Positions 8,401 through 15,989 of a DNA stretch of 25,421 bases are shown here, one piece after another. The DNA is from Nitrospirota bacterium (GTDB lineage: Bacteria > Nitrospirota > Nitrospiria > Nitrospirales > UBA8639). Location of the stretch: the NCBI GenBank assembly GCA_029865515.1, contig JAOUGQ010000010.1, forward strand, positions 1 to 25,421. The letters are read 5' to 3'. The notes beneath the pieces are model-generated. The model was not told where the DNA came from. It made no database searches and saw only the letters and a program-made list of their open reading frames with translations. Both the position numbers and the translations under genes were made by a program. Positions within the stretch are counted from its first letter, which is position 1, and each line of letters starts with the position of its first letter.

Positions 8401-8825
8401 TATGGAAATACCTCCTGGATGGCTGCTGACCTCACCATTTTCTTGAATCTCGAATGATGGGCAGCAGTGTTTTTCCTGGGTAGGGTCAAGATTGGGCCTC
8501 TCTCCATTGTGCGGAAAGCGCCGCCCTTTCCCCTTGACCAGGAAATGAAAAAGGCCTCCAAACTTCTCTTGCGATGGTATGGAAGGCCCGATCTTGTAAA
8601 AGGATAATCTAAATTTAACCATTTAAACCTTTCAGGGCAACCCCTTTTCGAGGATTCCTGTGCTATTTACCATGCCAACAAGCCACACATAATCAAAAAG
8701 CCCTACAATTTTTGTTTAAAAAATCTAAGAATAGCCATGGAGCTCCTGTACCGATGACTGATGATCACTCAATTTCCCAAAGCACGAGGCAATATTAGCT
8801 TTTTTCTTGTCCACCGAAGCCAAAT
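8401..8825. other. Divergent intergenic region between methyltransferase and BCCT genes
   Basis: These 425 bases hold no gene I can support. From the left there is the methyltransferase ribosome site, then a small perfect hairpin GGAAAG/CTTTCC (8513-8518 and 8526-8531) in its presumed leader, then an A/T-rich stretch from about 8590 to 8740. A weak minus-strand promoter candidate there is TTGCCC (8640-8635), a 17-base spacer, and TAAATT (8617-8612). No convincing plus-strand promoter for the BCCT gene was found, although its start must lie to the right of the A/T-rich core. Osmotic control of both genes from this region is plausible inference. Confidence 0.5.
8411..8415 (-). promoter_or_regulatory. 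Ribosome binding site that sets the methyltransferase start
   Basis: On the minus strand GGAGG lies ten bases before the ATG at 8400. It supports starting the methyltransferase at MAKKSTVIGHEQMYG instead of at the longer open frame beginning at 8622. Confidence 0.85.
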
Positions 8826-10379
8826 ATGGTAAGGCCTAGTCTTCCTCAATCCATTCTCATGTACCCCCTGAAATCCTCCACCACGGTCTTTCCCATTTCC
8901 TGCGCCCTGGCGTTTCTCTTCCTGTTATGGGGCGCCGTAGCCCCTCACCATTTGGCTGCCATCACCGGCGCATTACAAACATCTCTGCTTGATTCGTTTG
9001 GCTGGCTGTATGTCCTGGCCGCAACGGGTTTTCTTGTTTGCGCCCTCTGTCTCATATTTTCCCGATGGGGTGATATTCCGCTTGGGCCCGATGGGGCCAA
9101 ACCGGACTTCCCCCTCCATACCTGGTTTGCCATGCTGTTTTGTGCCGGGATGGGCATCGGGCTGGTGTTTTGGGGAGTCGCCGAGCCCACATCCCATTTC
9201 CATGATCCGCCCATCGGCGAAGGAGGAACGCCCCAGGCCGCTCGCCTGGCGCTCCAATATTCATTTTTCCATTGGGGCCTGCACCCCTGGGGCATCTACA
9301 CCATGGTGGGCATGGCCCTCGCCTACTTTCAATTCCGAAAAGGCACACCGGGGCTGTTTAGTTCTGGCTGCCAGCCGGTTCTGGGCAGGCATTCCACCGG
9401 ACCACTCAGCACTGCCGTAGACGTTATCGCGGTCTTTGCCACAGTCTTCGGCGTGGCGACATCCTTGGGATTTGGGGCCGTGCAGATTAGCGGAGGATTA
9501 TCCTATGTGTTTCACGTGCCCAATACTCTCACTACTCAATTAGTTGTCATCGCCATTGTCACCGTGCTTTTCATGTTGTCCGCTCAAACCGGACTCCATC
9601 GAGGCATCAAATACCTCAGCAATCTAAATATGATCCTGGCCCTCACGCTATTGTTCTTTCTGCTGTTTCTGGGTCCCACGCATTTCATCATGACCGTATT
9701 CCCCTCCACATTCGGCCATTACATTCAGAATCTGCCCACCATGAGCCTGAATCTTGCGCCATTTCGAGATTCCTCCTGGATTCACAACTGGACGTTGTTT
9801 TATTGGGCCTGGTGGATCGCCTGGGCTCCGTTTGTGGGCACCTTCATCGCACGGATTTCAAAAGGCCGGACCGTGCGCCAATTCGTGCTGGGCGTGCTGC
9901 TCGTCCCTTCGCTTTTTTGCGCCTTCTGGTTCACCGTCTTTGGGGGAACCGGTATTGAATTGGAACTGTTTCAGGAGACGCCACTCAAAACCGTGATGGA
10001 AAAGCAGGGCATCGAGGTCCTGTTGTTTACTGTATTGGAACACTATCCAATGGGCATGATCATGTCGCTCGTCGCCATTCTTCTGATCGGGACGTTTTTC
10101 ATCACGTCAGCCGATTCAGCCACCTTTGTGCTAGGAACCCTGACCACCAACGGCAGCCTCAACCCGCCCAATCGCGTCAAATTCATCTGGGGCGTCATTC
10201 AATCCCTGTCAGCGGCTATTCTTCTCTGGTCCGGGGGACTCAAAGGGCTCCAAACCGGCGCCATCCTCGCCGCGTTTCCCTTCGTCTTCGTTATCATTAT
10301 CCTGATCATCTCCCTTCTCAAATCCTTCCAAGAAGAGACAACACGCAAAGCTCTCACGGAAACTACAAGAATTTCATAA
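8826..10379 (+). CDS. BCCT-family betaine/choline/carnitine transporter
   Basis: The 517-residue polytopic membrane protein would import glycine betaine or a related trimethylammonium compound with sodium or protons. Diagnostic features are the glycine-rich GMGIG in FCAGMGIGLVFWGVAEPTSH (around 97-115), which matches the Na+-coupled betaine carrier BetP, and the family signature HNWTLFYWAWWIAWAPFVGTF, whose closely spaced tryptophans form the aromatic box. Other blocks are FFITSADSATFVLG and about twelve hydrophobic segments. The C-terminal tail is short, ending about 17 residues after the last membrane segment, so the long osmosensing tail of BetP is absent. The ATG at 8826 has no strong ribosome site; an ATG at 8859 is an alternative. 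Divergence from the betaine-synthesis gene supports glycine betaine as substrate. Confidence 0.93.
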   Translation: MVRPSLPQSILMYPLKSSTTVFPISCALAFLFLLWGAVAPHHLAAITGALQTSLLDSFGWLYVLAATGFLVCALCLIFSRWGDIPLGPDGAKPDFPLHTWFAMLFCAGMGIGLVFWGVAEPTSHFHDPPIGEGGTPQAARLALQYSFFHWGLHPWGIYTMVGMALAYFQFRKGTPGLFSSGCQPVLGRHSTGPLSTAVDVIAVFATVFGVATSLGFGAVQISGGLSYVFHVPNTLTTQLVVIAIVTVLFMLSAQTGLHRGIKYLSNLNMILALTLLFFLLFLGPTHFIMTVFPSTFGHYIQNLPTMSLNLAPFRDSSWIHNWTLFYWAWWIAWAPFVGTFIARISKGRTVRQFVLGVLLVPSLFCAFWFTVFGGTGIELELFQETPLKTVMEKQGIEVLLFTVLEHYPMGMIMSLVAILLIGTFFITSADSATFVLGTLTTNGSLNPPNRVKFIWGVIQSLSAAILLWSGGLKGLQTGAILAAFPFVFVIIILIISLLKSFQEETTRKALTETTRIS

Positions 10380-10406
10380 TTGTCTATTTTGTCTATTTTG
10401 TCTAAA
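10380..10406. repeat. Three 9-base tandem repeats, likely antitoxin operator
   Basis: TTGTCTATT occurs at 10380 and at 10389, and the third unit TTGTCTAAA starts at 10398, so the period is 9 bases. The units cover the -35 box, spacer and -10 box of the antitoxin promoter. Phd/YefM antitoxins usually repress their own operon by binding repeated sites at the promoter, so this is the obvious operator candidate. The binding role is inference. Confidence 0.5.
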
Positions 10407-10408
10407 AT
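10380..10408 (+). promoter_or_regulatory. Promoter of the toxin-antitoxin pair
   Basis: TTGTCT at 10380-10385, a 17-base spacer, and TAAAAT at 10403-10408 fit a sigma-70 promoter (4 of 6 and 5 of 6 consensus matches). It begins right after the BCCT stop codon. The ribosome site AAGGAAGGGG follows at about 10417-10425, giving a very short leader before the ATG at 10432. The promoter is made almost wholly of a 9-base repeat, so antitoxin binding would block it. Confidence 0.55.
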
Positions 10409-10431
10409 AAACAAAAAGGAAGGGGTATCTT

Positions 10432-10683
10432 ATGCAATATGTGTCCGCAAGTGACGCCAAACAACATCTCGCTGCCATTCTTGATAAGGCTCAACGGGAA
10501 CCGGTCATGATCAGACGGCAAAAACGGGATGTGGCCGTGGTGCTATCAGTACAGGAATACGAGCGGGTATGTGCATTGAATCGGGAAGAATTTCAGCGAT
10601 TTTGTGACCGCGTAGGAAAGGGCACAACAGATCGCGGGCTGACCGAAAAGAAATTGGCTGAAATTTTGGCTGATGAAAGTTAG
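10432..10683 (+). CDS. Phd/YefM-family antitoxin
   Basis: The 83-residue protein has the family N-terminal pattern MQYVSASDAKQHLAAILDKAQREPVMIRRQKRDVAVVLS followed by VQEYERV, as in Phd/YefM antitoxins. That half forms the DNA-binding dimer. The C-terminal half (about 50-83), with FQRFCDRVGKGTTDRGLTEKKLAEILADE, would fold onto and neutralise the toxin. A strong purine-rich ribosome site AAGGAAGGGG precedes the ATG. The last 11 bases overlap the start of the downstream PIN toxin gene, the usual coupling of type II modules. Repeats at the promoter suggest autorepression. Confidence 0.92.
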   Translation: MQYVSASDAKQHLAAILDKAQREPVMIRRQKRDVAVVLSVQEYERVCALNREEFQRFCDRVGKGTTDRGLTEKKLAEILADES

Positions 10684-11098
10684 AACCCGAATTGTCCTGG
10701 ACACCAACGCCCTGGTAAGCCGCCTCCTTCTTCCGGATTCTATTCCTGGGCAGGCAGTGAGGAAAGCCGTGGATGAAGGTGAGATTCTTATGTCTGAATC
10801 CACCCTATACGAACTGGCTGAAGTCCTAGGTAGGGAAAAATTTGATGCCTACGTCACCATTCAGGACCGAAAAGAATTTTTACGAATACTGGGACGAATC
10901 GTCGAAATGGTCCAAATTCTTCAGGCGCTTCACGATTGCCGAGATGTGCGGGATAATCACATATTGGAGGTTGCGGTAAACGGACGAGCCCAGGTCATCG
11001 CCACCGGCGATGAGGATTTACTCGTTCTGAACCCCTTTCGGGGCATTCCCATCATAAGACCTGCCGACTATCTGGAATGGAAACTAGCCTCGCCCTGA
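10673..11098 (+). CDS. PIN-domain toxin (putative ribonuclease)
   Basis: The 141-residue single PIN domain belongs to the group often annotated as putative toxin-antitoxin system toxin, PIN family. Members are Mg2+-dependent ribonucleases. The expected acidic residues are visible: D10 in VLDTNALVSRLL, E47 in STLYELAEVLGREKF, D94 in DVRDNHILEVAV, and D113 in VIATGDEDLLVL. The HILEVAVNGRAQVIATGDEDLL block is typical. It overlaps the antitoxin gene by 11 bases and is read in another frame. It appears intact. The cellular RNA target cannot be read from sequence. The pairing of a Phd-type antitoxin with a PIN toxin is common. Confidence 0.92.
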   Translation: MKVRTRIVLDTNALVSRLLLPDSIPGQAVRKAVDEGEILMSESTLYELAEVLGREKFDAYVTIQDRKEFLRILGRIVEMVQILQALHDCRDVRDNHILEVAVNGRAQVIATGDEDLLVLNPFRGIPIIRPADYLEWKLASP

Positions 11099-11305
11099 CA
11101 TTCGTCGTTACTGACTGATCAATAATTTCTTCCGTTCATCCTCATCATCATCCCTCCTAAAATCTTTTCATCAGGAAGAGACCAATCAGGAGGTAGGCTC
11201 CCATTTGTACCGCATTCAGTGTTCTTTCTCCCTTTACATGTCGTAAAATTTTAAATAAACCGAGTTGCAACGGCTTTTGATTGAAATATCATTGCCCTAT
11301 TACCC

Positions 11306-12182
11306 ATGAAAATAATTTCCCCAAAACTTAGCAGCACACAGCATAGGTCCGACTTTCGAGAATGGCGTCCATCGTCCTTTGAATCTTTTCTTTTGGAAAT
11401 GGACCATATTATTAGTTGTTGCGAAGGTGAGGATCCGTTTCCCCTGTTCAGCGGGCAAACAAATTCGGAATGGTTTCTCGATTCAAAATTTTTGAGATAT
11501 TCGATCCAGAGGTTTTTCAAGTTAACTGATCACCACGCATTACCTGAGAAGATGAGGTAAAACGATTCCTTTCACAAGGCTATTACCTATTTGTTTTTGC
11601 TGAAATTTGGGACGATAGGGAAACCAAGCCAAGGGTTATTAGAAGCCGAAAAGGCCCATGCCATTGACCCCTGGTTTGAATGGCTTAAAAATTTGCAGCA
11701 ATACCCTGAAAATGACTGATTCATAAACGGCACTTTTTTATTGGACTGGACCTGGTCAAAAGACATTGGATTATACTTCGCCACAAAGGGGGGGAAGAGG
11801 AAGAAACCGCGTAGTGAGCTCAGGTCATGGGGCATTATGGATATATGATGCCGCTTTTACCGGCAATATCCTCCAAACGAAGAAGCTCGAAGAAGTAATG
11901 GCAATGATGGAAAATGACGAATTTCTAAACGGAGAGAAGACCTTCCCTCTTATTTTTCATTCACCTAGCCAAACCATTCAACCTAGATCTAAAAACCAAG
12001 ATCCAATTTACATAGCCCAAATGGATTTTCGCTACGATTTAGCAGATATATGGGCAAATTATGAAGATCAGCATACAAAGAACGTTTTCATTAAATTAAT
12101 ACTTCCGGAAGATTTGGAAGGTAAAGCCGCTCAATATTTGGAATCAAAAAACGTAGTTGAAGAGTCTGTTTATCCAGAATAG
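11306..12182 (+). pseudogene. FRG-domain protein, broken by two stops and a frameshift
   Basis: The first frame (from the ATG at 11306) reads SFESFLLEMDHII then FPLFSGQTNSEWFLDSKFLRY, the FRG-domain core. It stops at TAA 11558-11560. The same frame continues with FLLKFGTIGKPSQGLLEAEK and DPWFEWLKNLQQYPEND, stops at TGA 11717-11719, then gives FINGTFLLDWTWSKDIGLYFATKGG. At a seven-G run (11788-11794) the frame must shift: removing one G joins it to a frame reading GHGALWIYDAAFTGNILQTKK and continuing to the TAG at 12180-12182, ending ILPEDLEGKAAQYLESKNVVEESVYPE. All pieces align in order as one protein of about 290 residues. FRG proteins are uncharacterised accessory proteins often near mobile or defence genes. 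The region looks more A/T-rich than its neighbours. Sequencing error could explain one lesion but hardly three. Confidence 0.75.
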
Positions 12183-12434
12183 GAATCAAACCGTTTTTCC
12201 AGCTGGACTTGCACCCGTTCACCTTTTATTGACAGTATGGCGATCTGACACCTCGTTAGAACGCACCATCGACTCCAACGTGATTGGACCCGGTTCATCC
12301 TGGCCAGGAAAATAGGATAGGTCGATACCGCCTTTAAGACAATGAATCTGGAAGCCATGGATTCCAAAGGTTCACTCCATGGATGAAGGGTTCGAGTTAT
12401 CACCTTATAAGCACTCACCTTGAAAGGAGTGATC

Positions 12435-12800
12435 ATGACTGAACCTGCTACAAATCTCCCGCACATCACCACCACCGAAACGTTGGTGAGGTTTTATGTC
12501 CTTCTGGCCCAATATATTGACCGATGCCTGGATGAATCAGCCCAACGCTCACTCCCGGAGGGAGAATTTCAGAAACATCTGACTGAGACTCGCACCCAGG
12601 TGACCGAACTTCTTTCGACAAACCGTGTCGTCAAGAACAAAGCTGAAGCGGAATTTCAACGAATCACGACGCTGTGTGAACAATTTTTGAAAAGCCCTGC
12701 CGATCCGACTCTTCAAGACTCGTTGCGTCAAGAACATGCCATTCTGAGGATCAAGATGTTGGCGCTAAGCGACCTCTTAGCGGTGTTTCGATCGGTGTAG
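12435..12800 (+). CDS. Small helical protein of unknown function
   Basis: The 121-residue protein starts at the ATG at 12435 after an AAGGAG site; the frame opens earlier at a TTG that I reject. It is predicted cytoplasmic and mostly alpha-helical, with heptad-like leucine, isoleucine and charged residues (LVRFYVLLAQYIDRCLDES, then EFQKHLTETRTQVTELLSTNRVVKNKAEAEFQRITTLCEQFL). There is no signal peptide or catalytic motif. It sits about 150 bases before the four-gene HEAT array and on the same strand, so it may be co-expressed, although the gap could hold a separate promoter. A short hairpin (CCCTA 12888-12892 with TAGGG 12897-12901) lies in that gap. I do not recognise the family. Confidence 0.7.
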   Translation: MTEPATNLPHITTTETLVRFYVLLAQYIDRCLDESAQRSLPEGEFQKHLTETRTQVTELLSTNRVVKNKAEAEFQRITTLCEQFLKSPADPTLQDSLRQEHAILRIKMLALSDLLAVFRSV

Positions 12801-12953
12801 CAACTGCTAACCAACCGCACCCAAGACCTCTCCTCCTCCTCATTGACCCCCCAAAAAATCGTGTGGTAACGTCGACTTTCGGGTTTTCCCTAATGGTAGG
12901 GGAAGCCCGCATATCGAAAAGGTGTGATCCTAATTTCTCCATTTGGAATCCAC

Positions 12954-14051
12954 ATGGCCGACTCCGTCGCTGAACATATTTCCGCTCTGGACGACGAGGA
13001 TTGGGGAGTGCGCGAAGATGCGGCGGTCGCCCTCGGGCGTCTTGGCGATCCCCGCAGCGTTCAACCATTAATTCGAGCGCTTCGTGACTCTGACCGGGCC
13101 GTACGGGAAGCCGCAACCTCCGCCTTAAGGGCGCTTGGCGAACCGGCAATGCTCTCGTTAGGTTTTTGCCTCCAGGACACGAATCTCCAAGTGCAGGAAT
13201 CGGCCGCATGTATCCTGGCCACCATCGCCGACGAGCGGGTCCTAGATCCCTTGTTATCCGCGGCATTGAGTCCGAACTGGATCGTGCGCATGTCGGCGGC
13301 CAAGGCACTGGGTCGCATTCAGAGGCCCCAAGCCATTGATACGTTGACCTTGCTTCTACAGGATAAAGTGCCGGGCGTGCGGGAAGAAGCCGGACGAGCC
13401 ATTCAAGCCATCGGGGACGCCAGCGTCCCAAAACTTTTAGACCTATTGCATGACCAAAATTGGAGAGTCCGCTTGCGTGCAGTGGAAGCCTTGGCCCTCT
13501 TAAAACCTCAGGAGGCGGTGGGACCGTTAATGACTGTAGTTCTCAAGGATTCGGATACCGCCGTTCGCCAGGATGCCGTGCGGGCACTTGGCCAGATCGG
13601 CGATACCCGGGCTATTCCTCTTCTGCTTTCTTCTCTCGCGCTCAACACGCCCTCACTCAAACTGCCGGCTATTGAAGCACTCGGCCAGATCCGATCCACC
13701 GAAGCCATCCCTACGTTGATCGCGTTGGTCAACTCGCTGCCGACTGAAGCTTACGAGGATCGCATGGAAGGATGCACCGACCCAAAATATAAAGAGGACC
13801 TGCCTCCCCTGGAAGCCGCCATCAAGGCCTTGGGTAGGATTCGAGACCCCCGGGCTATTCCAGTCCTTATCCAAGCGCTGCAGAGTACTCTCTTACGCTC
13901 GGAAGCCGCTGAAGCCCTGACACAGTTTGGCCAGGACGCCATGAATCCGTTATTGAAGCTCTTAAAAACCACTAAGAATGACAATCTCCGCCGCCATGTG
14001 TTGGAATCTTTATCTCACCTCGGCTGGAGGCCGGGACAAATACGCCTCTAA
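12954..14051 (+). CDS. HEAT-repeat protein 1 of the array, 365 residues
   Basis: I start at the ATG at 12954 (MADSVAEHISALDDEDWGVRE), since the upstream GTG at 12924 adds a non-HEAT stretch and has a ribosome site too close to it. About eleven HEAT repeats of the PBS-lyase type fill the protein: GDPRSVQPLIRALRDSD, RPQAIDTLTLLLQDK, GDTRAIPLLLSSLAL, DPRAIPVLIQALQS. An insertion of about 25 residues with one cysteine (SLPTEAYEDRMEGCTDPKYK, near 261-286) interrupts the solenoid and resembles in placement the insertion in the HEAT protein at 5284. The protein ends in SLSHLGWRPGQIRL, a HEAT cap motif. No signal peptide is visible. It is the first gene of four, with 15 bases to the next. A scaffold or adaptor role is inference; no catalytic motif is visible. 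Confidence 0.88.
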   Translation: MADSVAEHISALDDEDWGVREDAAVALGRLGDPRSVQPLIRALRDSDRAVREAATSALRALGEPAMLSLGFCLQDTNLQVQESAACILATIADERVLDPLLSAALSPNWIVRMSAAKALGRIQRPQAIDTLTLLLQDKVPGVREEAGRAIQAIGDASVPKLLDLLHDQNWRVRLRAVEALALLKPQEAVGPLMTVVLKDSDTAVRQDAVRALGQIGDTRAIPLLLSSLALNTPSLKLPAIEALGQIRSTEAIPTLIALVNSLPTEAYEDRMEGCTDPKYKEDLPPLEAAIKALGRIRDPRAIPVLIQALQSTLLRSEAAEALTQFGQDAMNPLLKLLKTTKNDNLRRHVLESLSHLGWRPGQIRL

Positions 14052-14066
14052 CCGAAAGACCTGACG

Positions 14067-15161
14067 ATGCCGAAAGAAACATTCGAAACGATCATTTCTG
14101 AACTGGACCACGAGGAAGATTGGCGCCGGATGCGCGCCACCTCCACCTGCATGAAGGGTGGACCCAAGGCGGTCGAAGCCATTATTCAGGCTATTAAAAC
14201 CGGCTCGACCCACTATAAGGTGGAGGCCGTGAAAATGTTGGCCCGTCTACGGGATCCACGAGCCGGCCTGGCTCTCGCCCTTTTACTGAAGGATGAGGAT
14301 GAGCAGGTCCGAAAAGCTGCCGTAGATGCCTTGGAGCATATGGCAGGTATTTTAGACGAAGCGACTGCGGCTGCACTCTTAGAGCATTTAACCGACGACA
14401 CCCTCCGGGAACGGGTGACGACTCTTCTCGGTGTCATCCCGACGTCTATCGGCCCTCTTTCCGAACGGCTCAAGGATCCCGATCAAGCCATCCGTCTCCG
14501 GGCCGCAGAAATTCTCGCCCATCTCCTCGATCCTCGATCGGCGGACGCGTTGGTGGATGCTATGGCTGATCCCGATCTTCGTGACCTGGCCTCAGAGACC
14601 TTGCGCAAATTGGGTGCGATTCGAGACCGTGTGGATCAAATTATGGACGATCTGCGCGAGGTGGAAGAATCCGAGTTAAAGGAAGGCGTGCGACAGGAAT
14701 CGGTCATTCAACTGCATCATATCGGCCGGCCAATCGTCGAAATTCTCATTGAATACCTGGAAGATGATGACTGGGTGGTTCGGGAAGCCGCTGCTGACAC
14801 CCTTGGAAAAATCGGGGATATTCGGGCGGTGGAACCCCTCATGGACCGACTCCGGTCGGATAAAGACACGGGCGTGAAAGAACATGCCCTGAAATCCCTC
14901 GGGCTGATCGGCGATCCACGGCCGGTTGAATTATTTATTGAGGCCATTCCCATTCGCCCTCTGCGCATACTTGCCGTCGAAGCCCTGGAAAAAGTGAAAG
15001 ATGTTGAAGTCCTGCGGCCACATATCGAGCTGTTTGCCCGATTAAAAACGGACCGGGATGGCCTGATTTCCTATAATTCGGGGGTCATCCTTGACAAACT
15101 GGAGGCCGCCGCTGCACAAATGGGCATGGATGAAGAAGCCTGGGCTGGAAAGGAGTCATAA
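14067..15161 (+). CDS. HEAT-repeat protein 2 of the array, 364 residues
   Basis: The ATG lies 15 bases after the previous stop; the upstream ribosome site (GAAAGA) is weak. The protein has two HEAT blocks: about 1-190 (DPRAGLALALLLKDEDEQVRKAAVDALEHM, DPRSADALVDAMADPD) and about 225-364 (DDDWVVREAAADTLGKIGDIRAVEPLMDRLRSD, GDPRPVELFIEAIPI). They are joined by an acidic helical stretch around 195-225 (VDQIMDDLREVEESELKEG) in which the repeat pattern is weak. The N-terminal region (FETIISELDHEEDWRRMRAT) and C-terminal region (LKTDRDGLISYNSGVILDKLEAAAAQMGMDEEAW) differ from its neighbours, and it lacks the LGWxP end motif. It ends with GGAAAGGAG, which also serves as the ribosome site of the next gene 3 bases downstream. 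A soluble cytoplasmic protein is expected. Confidence 0.88.
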   Translation: MPKETFETIISELDHEEDWRRMRATSTCMKGGPKAVEAIIQAIKTGSTHYKVEAVKMLARLRDPRAGLALALLLKDEDEQVRKAAVDALEHMAGILDEATAAALLEHLTDDTLRERVTTLLGVIPTSIGPLSERLKDPDQAIRLRAAEILAHLLDPRSADALVDAMADPDLRDLASETLRKLGAIRDRVDQIMDDLREVEESELKEGVRQESVIQLHHIGRPIVEILIEYLEDDDWVVREAAADTLGKIGDIRAVEPLMDRLRSDKDTGVKEHALKSLGLIGDPRPVELFIEAIPIRPLRILAVEALEKVKDVEVLRPHIELFARLKTDRDGLISYNSGVILDKLEAAAAQMGMDEEAWAGKES

Positions 15162-15164
15162 CCC

Positions 15165-15935
15165 ATGACGGAAAGTAATCACGTAGATCCCTTATTGTCG
15201 GCGCTTCGCGATGACAATGAGGCCCTTCGGGATCATGCCGCCTCCCGACTCGGAGAAGTTGGTTCGGAGGCCGTTCCGAAGCTGATTAATATGTTTTTGG
15301 AAGACGATTGTGTGATTCGTGAGGCAGCCACAAGCGCGTTGGTTCAAATCGGGGAACCGGCCATTGACCCACTGATCGAGGCGCTGAAAGACGATGAGGA
15401 ATGGGCCGTTCGGGAACAGGCGGCTACTGCTCTCGGGAAACTCCGTGCGATCAAATCAGTGGAACCGTTAATTGATGCTCTTCGTCATGACAAGGATGGA
15501 GGTGTCCGCACCGCCGCCATTTGGGCATTGGAACGGATTGGTCATCCTGATGCGGTTCCCGCCTTAGTCGAGGCATTAATGGACGCGACTCTCCGTGAAG
15601 ATGCCGCGAGGGTGCTGAAAAAGTTAGGGGACTCCCGCGCCACTGATGCCTTGATGGAAGGCCTGCTGGCCTCAAACTGGATTGTGCGCCGGCACGCGGC
15701 GGAAGCGTTGGGGAAAATTGGCGATCCTCGATGTCTGGATTCGTTGATGCAGGCGCTTGCTGACGAGGACTGGCTTGTACGCCGCAATGCCGCAGAATCC
15801 CTGGCTCGTTTCAAGGATAGCCGGGCCATCGATTCGTTGGTCCCGTTACTCGAAGATGAAAATGAAATGGTTCGGGACACCGCCGAAGGTGCCCTGGCGA
15901 GTTTGGGGTGGACACCTGGTTCCTCCCGTTCATAG
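15165..15935 (+). CDS. HEAT-repeat protein 3 of the array, 256 residues
   Basis: This compact protein is almost pure HEAT repeat, about eight units of 30-31 residues with little interruption. Clear units are EPAIDPLIEALKDDEEWAVREQAATALGKL, SVEPLIDALRHDKDGGVRTAAIWALERIG, and RCLDSLMQALADEDWLVRRNAAESLARF. It ends in ALASLGWTPGSSRS, so the LGWxP cap is present but cut short. The ribosome site AAGGAG lies within the last codons of the upstream gene and the gap is 3 bases, so translation is coupled. Its regularity makes it the closest in this window to an ideal PBS-lyase HEAT solenoid. No catalytic residues are apparent, and binding of a partner protein is the likely role. Confidence 0.9.
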   Translation: MTESNHVDPLLSALRDDNEALRDHAASRLGEVGSEAVPKLINMFLEDDCVIREAATSALVQIGEPAIDPLIEALKDDEEWAVREQAATALGKLRAIKSVEPLIDALRHDKDGGVRTAAIWALERIGHPDAVPALVEALMDATLREDAARVLKKLGDSRATDALMEGLLASNWIVRRHAAEALGKIGDPRCLDSLMQALADEDWLVRRNAAESLARFKDSRAIDSLVPLLEDENEMVRDTAEGALASLGWTPGSSRS

Positions 15936-15989
15936 CAATCATGAATCTTTTTCGCTTTTTTAAACTATAACGAAGGACACTGAACCATC

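Noticed and set aside
8401..8622. N-terminal extension of the methyltransferase frame by 74 residues
   Set aside because: The GGAGG site before the ATG at 8400 and the lack of family similarity in the extension mark it as untranslated leader.
10380..10411. Short tandem repeats as a CRISPR or minisatellite
   Set aside because: There are only three 9-base units without spacers, and they fall exactly on the antitoxin promoter.
11251..11520. Minus-strand frame of 89 residues
   Set aside because: It is antisense to the FRG gene fragment and has no similarity to known proteins.
11788..11794. Programmed frameshifting at the seven-G run of the FRG gene
   Set aside because: Two in-frame stops upstream mean that slippage alone could not give a full protein; decay is simpler.
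12751..13431. Minus-strand frame of 226 residues
   Set aside because: It lies opposite the HEAT gene at 12954, is very rich in Arg and Pro, and has no domain; it is a shadow of a repeat-rich coding strand.
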